From NCBI GenBank assembly GCA_934675205.1, contig CAKUPQ010000002.1, positions 62,001 through 126,000 of the forward strand: a stretch of 64,000 bases of DNA, written 5' to 3'. Position numbers and translations under genes: made by a program. The notes beneath the pieces were generated by a model. That model was not told the DNA's origin and made no database searches. It saw nothing but the letters and a program-made list of their open reading frames with translations. Source of the stretch: an uncultured Flavobacteriaceae bacterium (lineage in GTDB: Bacteria > Bacteroidota > Bacteroidia > Flavobacteriales > Flavobacteriaceae). Positions within the stretch are counted from its first letter, which is position 1, and the number at the start of each line of letters is the position of its first letter. Positions 15,940 to 26,443 of this stretch are shown here, one piece after another.

Positions 15940-17391
15940 ATGGAAAAGGTAATTGAAGAAAGCAAACAAGGAACAAGCCTTGTTTTGGAACAAAATAAAA
16001 ACAATACGAAAAAGCTGTTTATAGAGAGCTACGGCTGTCAGATGAATTTTTCTGATAGTGAAGTGGTAGCTTCAATTTTGACGAATCAAGGGTATAATAC
16101 GACTCAAACCCTCGAAGAGGCGGATTTGGTTTTGGTAAACACCTGTTCGATTCGAGACAAAGCAGAACAAACCGTTCGCAAGCGTTTAGAAAAATATAAT
16201 GCAGTCAAAAAAATCAATCCTGCGATGAAAGTCGGAGTGTTGGGCTGTATGGCTGAACGTCTGAAAAGCAAGTTTTTGGAGGAGGAAAAAATCGTGGATA
16301 TGGTTGTTGGACCTGATGCTTACAAGGATATTCCGAATTTGCTCAAAGAAATTGATGAAGGTCGTGATGCGATAAACGTAATCTTATCGAAAGATGAGAC
16401 TTACGGAGATATTTCTCCTGTTCGTCTGAACAGTAATGGGGTGACTGCTTTTGTAACCATTACGCGTGGTTGCGATAATATGTGTACGTTTTGTGTAGTT
16501 CCGTTTACCCGAGGTCGTGAGCGTAGTCGTGAACCGCAAAGTATTATACAAGAAATTCAGGATTTGTGGGATAAAGGCTTTAAAGAAGTAACGCTTTTAG
16601 GACAAAACGTGGATAGCTATTTGTGGTACGGAGGCGGACTTAAAAAAGATTTTGTCAAAGCAACCGAAATGCAAAAAGCGACTTCTGTTGATTTTGCACA
16701 ACTCCTAGAAATGTGTGCGGTGAAATTCCCGAAAATGCGTTTTCGTTTTTCGACTTCGAATCCGCAGGATATGCACGATGAAGTACTTCACGTGATTGCT
16801 AAGTATCACAATGTTTGTAAATATATTCACTTGCCGGTTCAGAGTGGAAGTACCCGAATTTTACAAGAAATGAACCGTCAACATACTCGTGAAGAGTATA
16901 TGCAACTAATTGATAAAGTTCGCTCGATTATTCCGGATTGTAGTGTTTCGCAAGACATCATTACAGGTTTCCCGACCGAAACCGAAGAAGATCATCAAGA
17001 TACACTTTCATTGATGAAATACGCTCAATATGATTTTGGATTTATGTTTGCTTATTCCGAACGTCCCGGAACTTTGGCTGCTCGTAAAATGGCAGATGAT
17101 ATTCCTGAACACATAAAAATGAGAAGATTGCAGGAAGTTATTGATGTTCAACAAGCAATGGCTCTGAAAAGAACTCAACGTTTTGTCGGGCAAATAGTTG
17201 AAGTTTTAATTGAAAAAACTTCCAAAAAATCGGATTTGCATTGGAGCGGAAGAAATTCACAAAACACTACAACGGTTTTCCCGAAAGGAGATTATAAAGT
17301 AGGTGATTTTGTTTTGGTAAAAGTTACGGATTGTACAACTTCGACTTTGATTGGAGAAGCTGTTGGTTTTAGTGAGATGCAAATGGTTTAG
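15940..17391 (+). CDS. miaB: tRNA-2-methylthio-N6-dimethylallyladenosine synthase
   Basis: A 483-residue radical-SAM methylthiotransferase that adds the 2-methylthio group to i6A37 of tRNAs reading UNN codons. The N-terminal UPF0004 domain has the three auxiliary-cluster cysteines (SYGCQMN, NTCSIRD, LGCMAER). The radical SAM cluster CDNMCTFC follows with PFTRGRERS, and a C-terminal TRAM domain ends the protein. About 25 extra N-terminal residues precede the first motif, normal for Bacteroidota. It begins the conserved miaB / sigma-54 activator / lptE / secG / groESL neighbourhood. Confidence 0.96.
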   Translation: MEKVIEESKQGTSLVLEQNKNNTKKLFIESYGCQMNFSDSEVVASILTNQGYNTTQTLEEADLVLVNTCSIRDKAEQTVRKRLEKYNAVKKINPAMKVGVLGCMAERLKSKFLEEEKIVDMVVGPDAYKDIPNLLKEIDEGRDAINVILSKDETYGDISPVRLNSNGVTAFVTITRGCDNMCTFCVVPFTRGRERSREPQSIIQEIQDLWDKGFKEVTLLGQNVDSYLWYGGGLKKDFVKATEMQKATSVDFAQLLEMCAVKFPKMRFRFSTSNPQDMHDEVLHVIAKYHNVCKYIHLPVQSGSTRILQEMNRQHTREEYMQLIDKVRSIIPDCSVSQDIITGFPTETEEDHQDTLSLMKYAQYDFGFMFAYSERPGTLAARKMADDIPEHIKMRRLQEVIDVQQAMALKRTQRFVGQIVEVLIEKTSKKSDLHWSGRNSQNTTTVFPKGDYKVGDFVLVKVTDCTTSTLIGEAVGFSEMQMV

Positions 17392-17403
17392 TTTTTTAGT
17401 TTT

Positions 17404-17433
17404 GTCATTGCGAGGAACGAAGCAATCTAAACA
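17404..17433. repeat. Dispersed palindromic repeat
   Basis: GTCATTGCGAGGAACGAAGC followed by AATCTAAACA. Nearly identical to the copies at 19566 and 60711, and inverted at 18237 and 40545. Confidence 0.8.
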
Positions 17434-17459
17434 TATTTTTAAGTTTAAATAAGGTTAAG

Positions 17460-18155
17460 ATGAAAAACACACTAATACTATTCTTTACGATTTTATTTTC
17501 AATTTCTGCAAAAGCGGAAATTTATAGTGGTTATCAGTTAACTCTTACTATTGAAAATATAAACGGACAAAAATCAAAAGGATATGCACATATTCCTGCT
17601 GCCTATTTTGAATTAGATTCGATACAAAACACGGTATATCTAAAAAGAGTATTAAGTAGATGGTTTGAAGCCGATGACGACACACTGATTTATTTTAAAG
17701 AAAGAATAGTTTACAATTACAAAACTTATATAACAGACACATCGCAAGAAACTTATACTTATTATTTGACGAAAAAAACACAAATACCATTAGTTTCAAT
17801 TAAAAGCATTACAATAGATGAAGTAATTGATTGGGGTTATGTAACATCAATTTTAGTTTTAAAAGAATCGTCAGATTTATCTTGGTTAAAAGAAAAACCG
17901 ACAAAGAGTTATCTTTTTAGTAGTTATTTATGTGAAGAAATACAAGTATTTGTTTACGAAAAAAATGATAAGATTGACAAGTTGGTAAATAAACTTATAG
18001 AAGTACATAAAGAGATAGACGAAGTTGAAACAAATGAAAAAAGTCCAAATTATAATAACACAAAATACCACAATGAGCTAACGGATAAAGAAGAAAAAAT
18101 CTATGAAAAAATGAAAGGATATAAAATTGTGGTTGTATCAACTTGTTATGGTTAA
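17460..18155 (+). CDS. Hypothetical secreted protein
   Basis: A 231-residue protein with a signal peptide ending near ISAKAEIY. The mature part looks beta-rich up to about residue 150 and then helical and charged (EVHKEIDEVETNEK). There are no recognisable motifs. It is inserted in the otherwise conserved interval between miaB and the sigma-54 activator and is bracketed by two inverted copies of the dispersed repeat (17404-17433 and 18237-18263), so it may be a later arrival. Confidence 0.6.
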   Translation: MKNTLILFFTILFSISAKAEIYSGYQLTLTIENINGQKSKGYAHIPAAYFELDSIQNTVYLKRVLSRWFEADDDTLIYFKERIVYNYKTYITDTSQETYTYYLTKKTQIPLVSIKSITIDEVIDWGYVTSILVLKESSDLSWLKEKPTKSYLFSSYLCEEIQVFVYEKNDKIDKLVNKLIEVHKEIDEVETNEKSPNYNNTKYHNELTDKEEKIYEKMKGYKIVVVSTCYG

Positions 18156-18168
18156 ATTCATAAAAAGA

Positions 18169-18205
18169 AATCTGTGGAAATCCTTTTAATCTGTGGTTAA
18201 ATAAA
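18169..18205. repeat. Dispersed 'AATCTGTG' repeat (copy 1)
   Basis: AAATCTGTGGAAATCC followed by TTTTAATCTGTGGTTAAATA. Related words occur at 47354-47390 and 54643-54680, in each case just upstream of a plus-strand gene. Confidence 0.6.
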
Positions 18206-18236
18206 AAAACAGAAAACATACAAACAAAAAAACATT

Positions 18237-18263
18237 GAGATTGCTTCGTTCCTCGCAATGACG
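18237..18263. repeat. Dispersed palindromic repeat, inverted copy
   Basis: GAGATTGCTTCGTTCCTCGC followed by AATGACG, the reverse complement of the copy at 17404-17433. Confidence 0.8.
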
Positions 18264-18301
18264 AACTTGAAACCCGAAACTAAAAAACTTGAAACAAATA
18301 A

Positions 18302-19552
18302 ATGGACACAGTTCAAAACATAAAACAACGATTCGAGATAATCGGGAACGACCCGAAGCTGAACCGAGCACTCGAAAAAGCGATACAGGTTGCTCCTACT
18401 GATATTTCGGTTTTGGTAACGGGAGAAAGCGGAGTAGGGAAGGAGAATATTCCGAGGATTATTCATTCGTTATCCCACAGAAAACACGGAAAATACATTG
18501 CGGTAAATTGCGGAGCAATTCCCGAGGGAACGATTGATTCGGAGCTTTTCGGACACGAAAAAGGAGCTTTTACGGGAGCAACCAATACTCGTGAAGGTTA
18601 TTTTGAAGTAGCAGACGGAGGTACGATTTTTTTGGACGAAGTCGGGGAATTACCGCTTACGACCCAAGTGAGATTACTTCGTGTTTTGGAAAATGGAGAG
18701 TTTATTAAGGTGGGTTCGTCTAAAGTTCAGAAAACCAACGTGAGAATCGTAGCGGCAACCAATGTCAAAATGCAGGAAGCCATCGAAAAGGGAAAATTCA
18801 GAGAAGATTTGTATTATCGTTTGAGCACGGTCGAGATTATGCTTCCTCCGCTTCGAGAGCGAAAAGACGACATTCATTTGTTGTTCCGAAAATTTGCTTC
18901 TGATTTTGCACATAAATACAAAATGCCAGCCATTAAACTAGACGATAATGCAGTTCAATTACTGGAAAAATACCGTTGGAGCGGAAATATCCGTCAGTTG
19001 CGGAATGTAGCAGAGCAGATTTCGGTTTTGGAAACGAACAGAACTATTTCGGCTCAAACGTTAATGGGTTATTTACCACAGGAAAGCGGGAATTTACCGA
19101 CAGTTGTCGGAGGTCATAAATCGGAAAGTGATTTTTCGTCCGAAAGGGAAATTATGTACAAAATCCTTTTTGATATGAAAAGCGATTTAAACGACTTGAA
19201 AAAACTGACGTTGGAACTGATGCAGAGTGGAGGAGCGAATGTCCAACAGGAAAACCAAGGGTTAATCAATAAAATTTACGGACAAAAAGAAGAGATAGTT
19301 CCTTTTGAGCAAACCCATCAGGCGATTCCGATGCAACATATAGAACAAGAGGAAATCGAAGATGATGACAACGAAAATTACCTTTTTGCCGAAACGGTTG
19401 AGGAGGAAGAAACATTGAGTTTGGAAGCAAAAGAAATTGAGCTTATCAAAAAGTCATTGGAACGCAACAAAGGCAAACGAAAAGCCGCAGCAGACGAACT
19501 CGGTATTTCCGAAAGAACACTTTATAGAAAGATTAAACAGTTTGATTTGTGA
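18302..19552 (+). CDS. Sigma-54-dependent activator without receiver domain
   Basis: A 416-residue enhancer-binding protein. The AAA+ domain starts almost at residue 1: Walker A GESGVGKE (41-48), the sigma-54 contact loop GAFTGA (88-93) and Walker B GTIFLDEVGE (107-116). A linker of about 120 residues follows and a Fis-type helix-turn-helix ends the protein (RKAAADELGISERTLYRKIK). There is no N-terminal receiver, GAF or PAS domain, so activity must be set by partners or by expression. This gene precedes lptE in many Flavobacteriia. It is unclear which promoters it serves. Confidence 0.92.
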   Translation: MDTVQNIKQRFEIIGNDPKLNRALEKAIQVAPTDISVLVTGESGVGKENIPRIIHSLSHRKHGKYIAVNCGAIPEGTIDSELFGHEKGAFTGATNTREGYFEVADGGTIFLDEVGELPLTTQVRLLRVLENGEFIKVGSSKVQKTNVRIVAATNVKMQEAIEKGKFREDLYYRLSTVEIMLPPLRERKDDIHLLFRKFASDFAHKYKMPAIKLDDNAVQLLEKYRWSGNIRQLRNVAEQISVLETNRTISAQTLMGYLPQESGNLPTVVGGHKSESDFSSEREIMYKILFDMKSDLNDLKKLTLELMQSGGANVQQENQGLINKIYGQKEEIVPFEQTHQAIPMQHIEQEEIEDDDNENYLFAETVEEEETLSLEAKEIELIKKSLERNKGKRKAAADELGISERTLYRKIKQFDL

Positions 19553-19565
19553 TAGCCAAAAGTCC

Positions 19566-19595
19566 GTCATTGCGAGGAACGAAGCAATCTAAACA
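19566..19595. repeat. Dispersed palindromic repeat
   Basis: GTCATTGCGAGGAACGAAGC followed by AATCTAAACA, identical to 17404-17433 over 30 bp. It is followed at 19609-19633 by a short tandem AAAGAAC array. Confidence 0.8.
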
Positions 19596-19633
19596 AATCA
19601 ACGATTAAACAAAGAACAAAGAACAAAGAACAA

Positions 19634-20149
19634 ATGAAAAACATACAACATACAATATACAAATATACAGCTATTTTGCTGTGCTTACTGCTGACAGGTT
19701 GCGGAATTTACAACTTTACGGGAGCAGGACCGATAAATGCGGACAGTTTTCAGGTTAATTATTTCCAGAACAATGCTGAAATTGTCGAGCCCGGAATTGA
19801 ACGAACTTTTACGTTGACTTTACAGGATTTGATTCAGAATCAGACGAGCTTGACCTTGACCAATTCGGGAGGAGATTTGGTTTATGAAGGCGAAATTGTT
19901 GATTACCGAATTGCTCCGATGACAGCCACAGCAGACCAAAGAGCAGCACAAAACAGGCTTACGATTTCAGTAATGGTAAGGTTTACGAACAACAGAGACG
20001 AAGAGCAGAGTTTTGAAAGACGTTTTTCGCATTATCACGATTATGCGGGTCAGGAGCAGTTAGTAGGCTCACAGCTCAATGCAGCATTGGAAGATATTTT
20101 TGAACGTATCACACAGGATATTTTTAATGCTTCGTTGGCTAAATGGTAA
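19634..20149 (+). CDS. lptE: LPS-assembly lipoprotein LptE
   Basis: A 171-residue predicted lipoprotein (lipobox Cys23, LLTGC) with the GIYNFTGAG start and two-helix/four-strand pattern of Bacteroidota LptE. LptE plugs the LptD barrel and helps place lipopolysaccharide in the outer membrane. The position between the sigma-54 activator and secG agrees with this annotation. Confidence rests on synteny plus the N-terminal motif, since the family diverges strongly. Confidence 0.85.
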   Translation: MKNIQHTIYKYTAILLCLLLTGCGIYNFTGAGPINADSFQVNYFQNNAEIVEPGIERTFTLTLQDLIQNQTSLTLTNSGGDLVYEGEIVDYRIAPMTATADQRAAQNRLTISVMVRFTNNRDEEQSFERRFSHYHDYAGQEQLVGSQLNAALEDIFERITQDIFNASLAKW

Positions 20150-20216
20150 AACAAGTCACAGTTTTCAGACTGTAAACAGATAACTTTTTCATAACTTTGA
20201 ACCTTAAACAAAATTC

Positions 20217-21038
20217 TTGACAACAACCGATTTCACATATTTACTGAACAACCCCGATGCTGTTACGGAAAGGCAGACAACGGAGTTAGAGGTTATTTTG
20301 TCGGAATTTCCGTATTTTCAGAGTGCGGGAGCTATTCGGTTGAAAGGATTGTACAATCAGAATAGTTTTCGCTATAATTTGGAGCTGAAAAAACTCGCTT
20401 CACAAACTACAGACAGAAGTATTTTGTTTGATTTTATTACATCTGAAAATTTCGGTGGGAAGAAAAAGGACATTCACGAAATAGAGGTTATTGATACGGA
20501 AATTGTTCCTGCCGTTTGGATTTCTACCGAAGAAAAGTTGGAGCAATCGCTTATCGTTTCGATTAAATCGGCAGAAACGGAGATTGAAATTCCTGTTGAA
20601 ATTCCGAAAATCCAAACGGAAGAAATAATAGGAGAGCCGATAGAATTTTCCACAGAAGATAAGTTTTCTTTTAACCAATGGTTACAGCTTACCAAGGCAA
20701 AACCGATTGTCAGAGAAACTGAAACGGACAAAAAAGAGGAAATTTCGTCCGGAAAATCAAAAAATATGGAGCTGATTGACAAGTTTATTGAGTCAAATCC
20801 GAAGATTATTGCAGACAAAAATGCTCCTTTATCCAACTCGGTTATAGAGGCTCAATCACAGGACAGCTCTACTCTGATGACCGAAACTTTGGCTCGGGTT
20901 TACCTCGAACAAAAAAAATATCAAAAAGCTATTGACGCTTATGAAATATTAATTTTGAAATATCCAGAAAAAAGTCTTTTCTTTGCAGACCGAATTGAAA
21001 GCATCAAAAAGTTACAACAAAATAATATAAGAGAATGA
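20217..21038 (+). CDS. TPR-like protein upstream of secG, TTG start
   Basis: A 273-residue soluble protein. No ATG precedes the conserved N-terminal part, so TTG at 20217 is taken as the start, giving MTTTDFTYLLNNPD. The N-terminal 80 residues are helical, the middle is acidic and low in complexity, and residues 220-265 form a TPR-like hairpin (ARVYLEQKKYQKAIDAYEIL). Its end overlaps the secG start by 4 bp (ATGA), so the two are translationally coupled. The role is unknown; the conserved placement suggests a link to envelope export. Confidence 0.8.
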   Translation: MTTTDFTYLLNNPDAVTERQTTELEVILSEFPYFQSAGAIRLKGLYNQNSFRYNLELKKLASQTTDRSILFDFITSENFGGKKKDIHEIEVIDTEIVPAVWISTEEKLEQSLIVSIKSAETEIEIPVEIPKIQTEEIIGEPIEFSTEDKFSFNQWLQLTKAKPIVRETETDKKEEISSGKSKNMELIDKFIESNPKIIADKNAPLSNSVIEAQSQDSSTLMTETLARVYLEQKKYQKAIDAYEILILKYPEKSLFFADRIESIKKLQQNNIRE

Positions 21039-21388
21039 ATTTTACAGTATTTTTAGTTTTAATAACTATCGTTTGTTTTTTACTTGTAGTGGTAATTATG
21101 GTACAGAATCCTAAAGGTGGAGGTTTGTCTTCGTCTTTCGGAGGTGGTGGAGCTACCATTGGAGGTGGAGTTAAAAAGACAACGGACTTTTTAGATAAAA
21201 GCACGTGGATTTTAGGGATTACACTAATTGTTTTAATCCTTTTGTCAAGTTTGGCTTTTACAGGAACTTCGAGTGATTCTAAAATTTATGATGGAAGTAG
21301 TAATGCTCCTGCATCGGTAGAAAATCTTCCGTCTGTTCCGTCAAACAATGACACACCACAAACAACAGAAGAACAACCAGCAGAATAA
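21035..21388 (+). CDS. secG: Preprotein translocase subunit SecG
   Basis: A 117-residue membrane protein with two helices (about 3-22 and 55-77), the VVIMVQNPKGGGLSSSFGGG signature between them and a soluble low-complexity tail. It is the accessory subunit of the SecYEG channel. Coupled by a 4-bp overlap to the upstream TPR-like gene and followed by a terminator. Confidence 0.95.
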   Translation: MNFTVFLVLITIVCFLLVVVIMVQNPKGGGLSSSFGGGGATIGGGVKKTTDFLDKSTWILGITLIVLILLSSLAFTGTSSDSKIYDGSSNAPASVENLPSVPSNNDTPQTTEEQPAE

Positions 21389-21434
21389 TTTACCTTATGA
21401 CTCTTTGAGGGTCAGATTCGGTTAAAGTAAGATA

Positions 21435-21468
21435 AAATGTCAGTACAATGATGTGCTGACATTTTTTT
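21435..21468 (+). terminator. Terminator after secG
   Basis: AAATGTCAG (21435-21443) pairs with CTGACATTT (21456-21464) and is followed by a T-run. It separates the lptE-secG unit from groES. Confidence 0.8.
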
Positions 21469-21567
21469 ATGTGCAAAATTGTCAGTTTTTGGCTTATGGC
21501 ACATTTTCTGAAAAGAAGAAGAACAGTAAAAAATAGAATTTTTAACCTTTAAATAAATTTTTAAATT

Positions 21568-21843
21568 ATGGGATTAAACATTAAACCTTTAGCAGACCGA
21601 GTTCTTGTAGAGCCTATGGCTGCGGAAACACAAACAGCTTCCGGAATTTTTATTCCTGACACAGCAAAAGAAAAACCACAGAGAGGAACAGTTGTAGCAG
21701 TCGGAAATGGGAAAAAAGACCACACAATGACTGTAAAAGTTGGAGATACTGTTTTGTACGGAAAATATGCAGGAACAGAATTGAAGTTTGAGGGCAAAGA
21801 TTACCTCATTATGAGAGAAGACGATATTTTGGCTATCGTGTAA
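21568..21843 (+). CDS. groES: Co-chaperonin GroES
   Basis: A 91-residue GroES with the N-terminal strand ([13 protein letters not shown]), the mobile loop ([13 protein letters not shown]) and the conserved LYGKYAGTE segment. It caps the GroEL cavity. It forms a two-gene operon with groEL, 59 bp downstream. No CIRCE-type inverted repeat is visible in the 180 bp upstream, so heat-shock control must use another route. Confidence 0.97.
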   Translation: MGLNIKPLADRVLVEPMAAETQTASGIFIPDTAKEKPQRGTVVAVGNGKKDHTMTVKVGDTVLYGKYAGTELKFEGKDYLIMREDDILAIV

Positions 21844-21890
21844 GCTCGTAATTGTATTTTGTACAACAACTTTAAACAAAAAAACTTTAA

Positions 21891-23528
<1,638 letters not shown>

Positions 23529-23553
23529 AAAAAACAGGTTGATTATTAGTAAT

Positions 23554-23588
23554 AAAAAGTCGGATCCAGAAATGAATTCGGCTTTTTT
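23554..23588 (+). terminator. Terminator of groESL
   Basis: AAAAAGTCG (23554-23562) pairs with CGGCTTTTT (23579-23587, one G-U pair) ahead of a T-run. Its T-run overlaps the -33 element of the prfA promoter. Confidence 0.7.
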
Positions 23589-23614
23589 GTTTGATTAAAA
23601 AAGTCGTAAATTTG
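23586..23614 (+). promoter_or_regulatory. Promoter of prfA
   Basis: TTTG at 23586-23589, a 17-bp spacer and TAAATTTG at 23607-23614. The prfA ATG follows at 23634. Confidence 0.65.
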
Positions 23615-23633
23615 CAATCTTAAAATTTTGAAG

Positions 23634-24707
23634 ATGTTAGACAGGTTACAATACGTAAAGCAACGATTTGATGAGATTTCGGATTTGATTATCCAACCCG
23701 ATGTGATTGCTGACCAAAAGCGTTACGTACAATTAAACAAAGAGTACAAAGATTTAAAAGCTCTTGTCGAAAAACGAGAAGAATACATTCGTTTGAACGA
23801 TAATATTCAGGAAGCGAACGAAATCATTTCGGATGGTTCGGATAAAGAAATGGTCGAAATGGCTGAATTTCAACTCGATGAAGCTAAAGAAAGATTACCG
23901 CAATTAGAGGAGGAAATCAAATTTATGCTGATTCCGAAAGATCCTGAGGATGCTAAGAACGTAATGGTTGAGATTCGTGCCGGAACGGGAGGAGATGAAG
24001 CGAGTATTTTTGCCGGAGATTTGTACAGAATGTACACCAAATATTGCGAAGGCAGAGGATGGAGAACTTCGGTTGTGGATTTGAACGAGGGAACTTCAGG
24101 AGGATTTAAAGAAATTATTTTTGAAGTTACCGGAGAAGATGTGTACGGAACTTTGAAGTACGAAGCAGGAGTACATCGTGTACAACGTGTCCCTCAAACT
24201 GAAACTCAAGGTAGAGTTCATACATCGGCTGCTACGGTTATGGTGCTTCCGGAGGCAGAAGAATTTGACGTTCAAATTGATATGAATGATGTTCGTATTG
24301 ATTTGTTTTGTTCGTCAGGACCGGGAGGACAGTCCGTAAATACGACAAAATCAGCTGTTCGTATGACCCACATTCCCACAGGATTGGTAGCTCAATGTCA
24401 GGACGAAAAATCACAGCACAAAAATAAGGACAAAGCACTTTCTGTATTGCGTTCTCGTCTATACGAAATGGAATTAGCCAAAAAACAGGAAGAAGATGCT
24501 AAGAAACGTAATTCACAAGTAAGTAGCGGAGACCGTTCGGCTAAAATCCGTACGTATAATTATCCTCAAGGTCGTGTAACTGACCACAGAATAGGGCTTA
24601 CTTTGTATGATTTGGACGGAGTTATGAACGGAAATATCGACAAGATAGTTGATGAGCTGCAACTTGTAGCTAATACCGAAAAACTAAAAGAAAGCGAAGT
24701 TTTCTAA
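23634..24707 (+). CDS. prfA: Peptide chain release factor 1
   Basis: A 357-residue RF1. It recognises UAA and UAG in the ribosomal A site and releases the peptide through the GGQ motif ([17 protein letters not shown]). An in-frame TTG six bases earlier (23628) is possible, but the ATG at 23634 gives the usual [15 protein letters not shown] start. Monocistronic, with its own promoter and a strong terminator. Confidence 0.97.
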   Translation: MLDRLQYVKQRFDEISDLIIQPDVIADQKRYVQLNKEYKDLKALVEKREEYIRLNDNIQEANEIISDGSDKEMVEMAEFQLDEAKERLPQLEEEIKFMLIPKDPEDAKNVMVEIRAGTGGDEASIFAGDLYRMYTKYCEGRGWRTSVVDLNEGTSGGFKEIIFEVTGEDVYGTLKYEAGVHRVQRVPQTETQGRVHTSAATVMVLPEAEEFDVQIDMNDVRIDLFCSSGPGGQSVNTTKSAVRMTHIPTGLVAQCQDEKSQHKNKDKALSVLRSRLYEMELAKKQEEDAKKRNSQVSSGDRSAKIRTYNYPQGRVTDHRIGLTLYDLDGVMNGNIDKIVDELQLVANTEKLKESEVF

Positions 24708-24720
24708 AACATAATTTATA

Positions 24721-24757
24721 AAAAGCCTGTCCGAAAATTTTTCGGATAGGCTTTTTT
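24721..24757. terminator. Bidirectional terminator between prfA and the racemase gene
   Basis: A 17-bp stem (24721-24737 with 24739-24755, one G-U pair) with A- and T-runs on both sides. It overlaps the racemase stop codon. Confidence 0.85.
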
Positions 24758-25841
24758 ATTCATATTTCTTATCAATAAACTTTGAATTCAAAAGCCGTGC
24801 GACAGCCATATAATTCGGTGTGAAGTTTATTGTTTTTCCTACGTTATATTTATTGTTTTTGTTTTTTCCGATGTCTATCACGAGCATATCGGAGGTAATC
24901 CCTACGAACTTCATATCTTTATCGGTAAACTCAAGGTCTTTATCATCAACGTCTAATAATCCAAAATCAACAATGGCTTTATACGTTTTTATTGACGGAT
25001 TTTCTACATCAAAATCTACAGTATGTCCGATGTTGGCATCACTGATTATTCCGTCCGGAATAAGTTGTTTATATTCTAGCTCAATAATATTGGCTTTGAA
25101 CTCAAATATATCTGTTTGCAATTCTTTGAATGGTTGATTATCAAGTGGGCTTATTCCGAAAAAGACAGCTTCTCCAATTCTAAAATGATTGATGTCTTTT
25201 GGTATAATTCCATTTTCGAGTAAGGGCAATGTAATAGAACTCCCTCCCGAAATCAAATCCAGTTTTTTATTAAATTTTGTAGAAATCAGCTCCTTGTATA
25301 AAGAGAGTTGCAATAATTTGTCGTAAGTTGGCTCGACTCCATACATACAGCCCAAATTAGAGCCAATCCCGATTACTTCGATGTTTGACAACTGAAAAAC
25401 TTTTTCGTAGAAATTCATCACGGACTCACGGTTTACACCTTCCCGAAGTTCTCCGAGTTCAATCATAATAATGATTTCGTGAATTTTATTGGCTTTTTGT
25501 GCGGCTTCATTCAGAGCCAGAATAGTCGAGAAAGAACTGTTCAGCGAAATGTCTGCATATTTTACGACTTCATCAGCATAGATTTTCGATGGAGGTTTGA
25601 TATAAATCGTTTTTATATGAGGGTTGACCTCTTTGAGGTTTTTCAGACTTGTCAATCTTGAATCTCCAACAGAGCTGATGTTTTCGATAACGTCTTCGGT
25701 AAGTATATTCCGAAGAAATTCCTTATCTCCCGAAAAAACTTTGGTTACCAGGCTCCACTTGATGTTTTTTTCCTTGAAATAATTACTTAAATATTTTATG
25801 TTTTGTTTTACTTTACTTGAATGAATGATTAGTTCTGCCAT
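24756..25841 (-). CDS. PLP-dependent amino-acid racemase (alanine/ornithine racemase family)
   Basis: A 361-residue protein of the alanine racemase fold. The PLP lysine is probably Lys34 in SLVTKVFSG. A TIM-barrel region with phosphate-binding GGSS (DLISGGSSITLP) follows, then a C-terminal beta domain. It matches the predicted amino-acid racemases related to ornithine racemase rather than the canonical Alr, whose YGHG motif is absent. It is followed 3 bp downstream in gene order by the GNAT gene on the same strand, suggesting joint metabolism of an amino acid. The substrate is unknown. Confidence 0.8.
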   Translation of the reverse strand: MAELIIHSSKVKQNIKYLSNYFKEKNIKWSLVTKVFSGDKEFLRNILTEDVIENISSVGDSRLTSLKNLKEVNPHIKTIYIKPPSKIYADEVVKYADISLNSSFSTILALNEAAQKANKIHEIIIMIELGELREGVNRESVMNFYEKVFQLSNIEVIGIGSNLGCMYGVEPTYDKLLQLSLYKELISTKFNKKLDLISGGSSITLPLLENGIIPKDINHFRIGEAVFFGISPLDNQPFKELQTDIFEFKANIIELEYKQLIPDGIISDANIGHTVDFDVENPSIKTYKAIVDFGLLDVDDKDLEFTDKDMKFVGITSDMLVIDIGKNKNNKYNVGKTINFTPNYMAVARLLNSKFIDKKYE

Positions 25842-25844
25842 TAT

Positions 25845-26285
25845 TTATTTTTTCAATCTCATTTCGAGATAAGGGTTAGTAAATCCGAATTTTTCGTACA
25901 GTTTTATAGCAGGATTATTATGTTCCACGTGCAGGGCAATATCGCCTTGTGTTTCTGTAATTACTTTTTCCATTAGTTTTTTTCCTAATCCTTCTCCTCT
26001 ATAATCCTTGTGAGTTGCGATATAGACCAAAATATTTTCAGGAATATATCCTCCCATTCCTGTCTGGTTGATGACTACAACGCCTTTCAGAATTTGATTA
26101 TCATAGAGCAACATAGTAAACCCACCTAAAGAGTTATTTTCGCCAAGCGAATAATCAATAGCTTTTTCGATAGCGGATTTAGAATCTCCATACTGCTCCA
26201 GATTGGAATAGAGGAAATCTACGATTTGACTTTTTTCCTGTAAACTTGGTTTGTTTTGGGTAGTTAACACCTTGGTTTCTGTCAT
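25845..26285 (-). CDS. GNAT-family N-acetyltransferase
   Basis: A 146-residue GNAT protein. The ATG at 26283-26285 is preferred over an upstream one that only adds a hydrophobic stretch. The acetyl-CoA loop is HKDYRGEGLGKKLMEKV (R/Q-x-x-G-x-G/A) and the protein ends with the family pattern NPAIKLYEKFGF. It lies 3 bp upstream of the racemase gene, so the two are co-transcribed. It may acetylate the racemase substrate or product. Confidence 0.85.
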   Translation of the reverse strand: MTETKVLTTQNKPSLQEKSQIVDFLYSNLEQYGDSKSAIEKAIDYSLGENNSLGGFTMLLYDNQILKGVVVINQTGMGGYIPENILVYIATHKDYRGEGLGKKLMEKVITETQGDIALHVEHNNPAIKLYEKFGFTNPYLEMRLKK

Positions 26286-26443
26286 TGTTTTATTTTTTTC
26301 GATTAGTGGGTAGTATAACAAAAAAATAGCAGAAATCAAAATTTAATTTATAGTTTAATGATTTTCAGGTCTTTGTGCTTTTGATTTAAAAATAAAAAAG
26401 CTCTTTTATCTGTAAAAAATAGAGTAGCCTACATTTAAATAAA

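Noticed and set aside
17460..18155. Composite transposon made of two inverted repeats around a single gene
   Set aside because: The flanking repeats are short palindromes found singly elsewhere, and the gene does not encode a transposase or integrase; only a loose suggestion of insertion remains.
21497..21512. Possible sigma-54 promoter (TGGCAC at 21497) upstream of groES
   Set aside because: The -12 element reads CTGA instead of TTGC, so the match is only to the -24 half. The nearby sigma-54 activator is not enough support.
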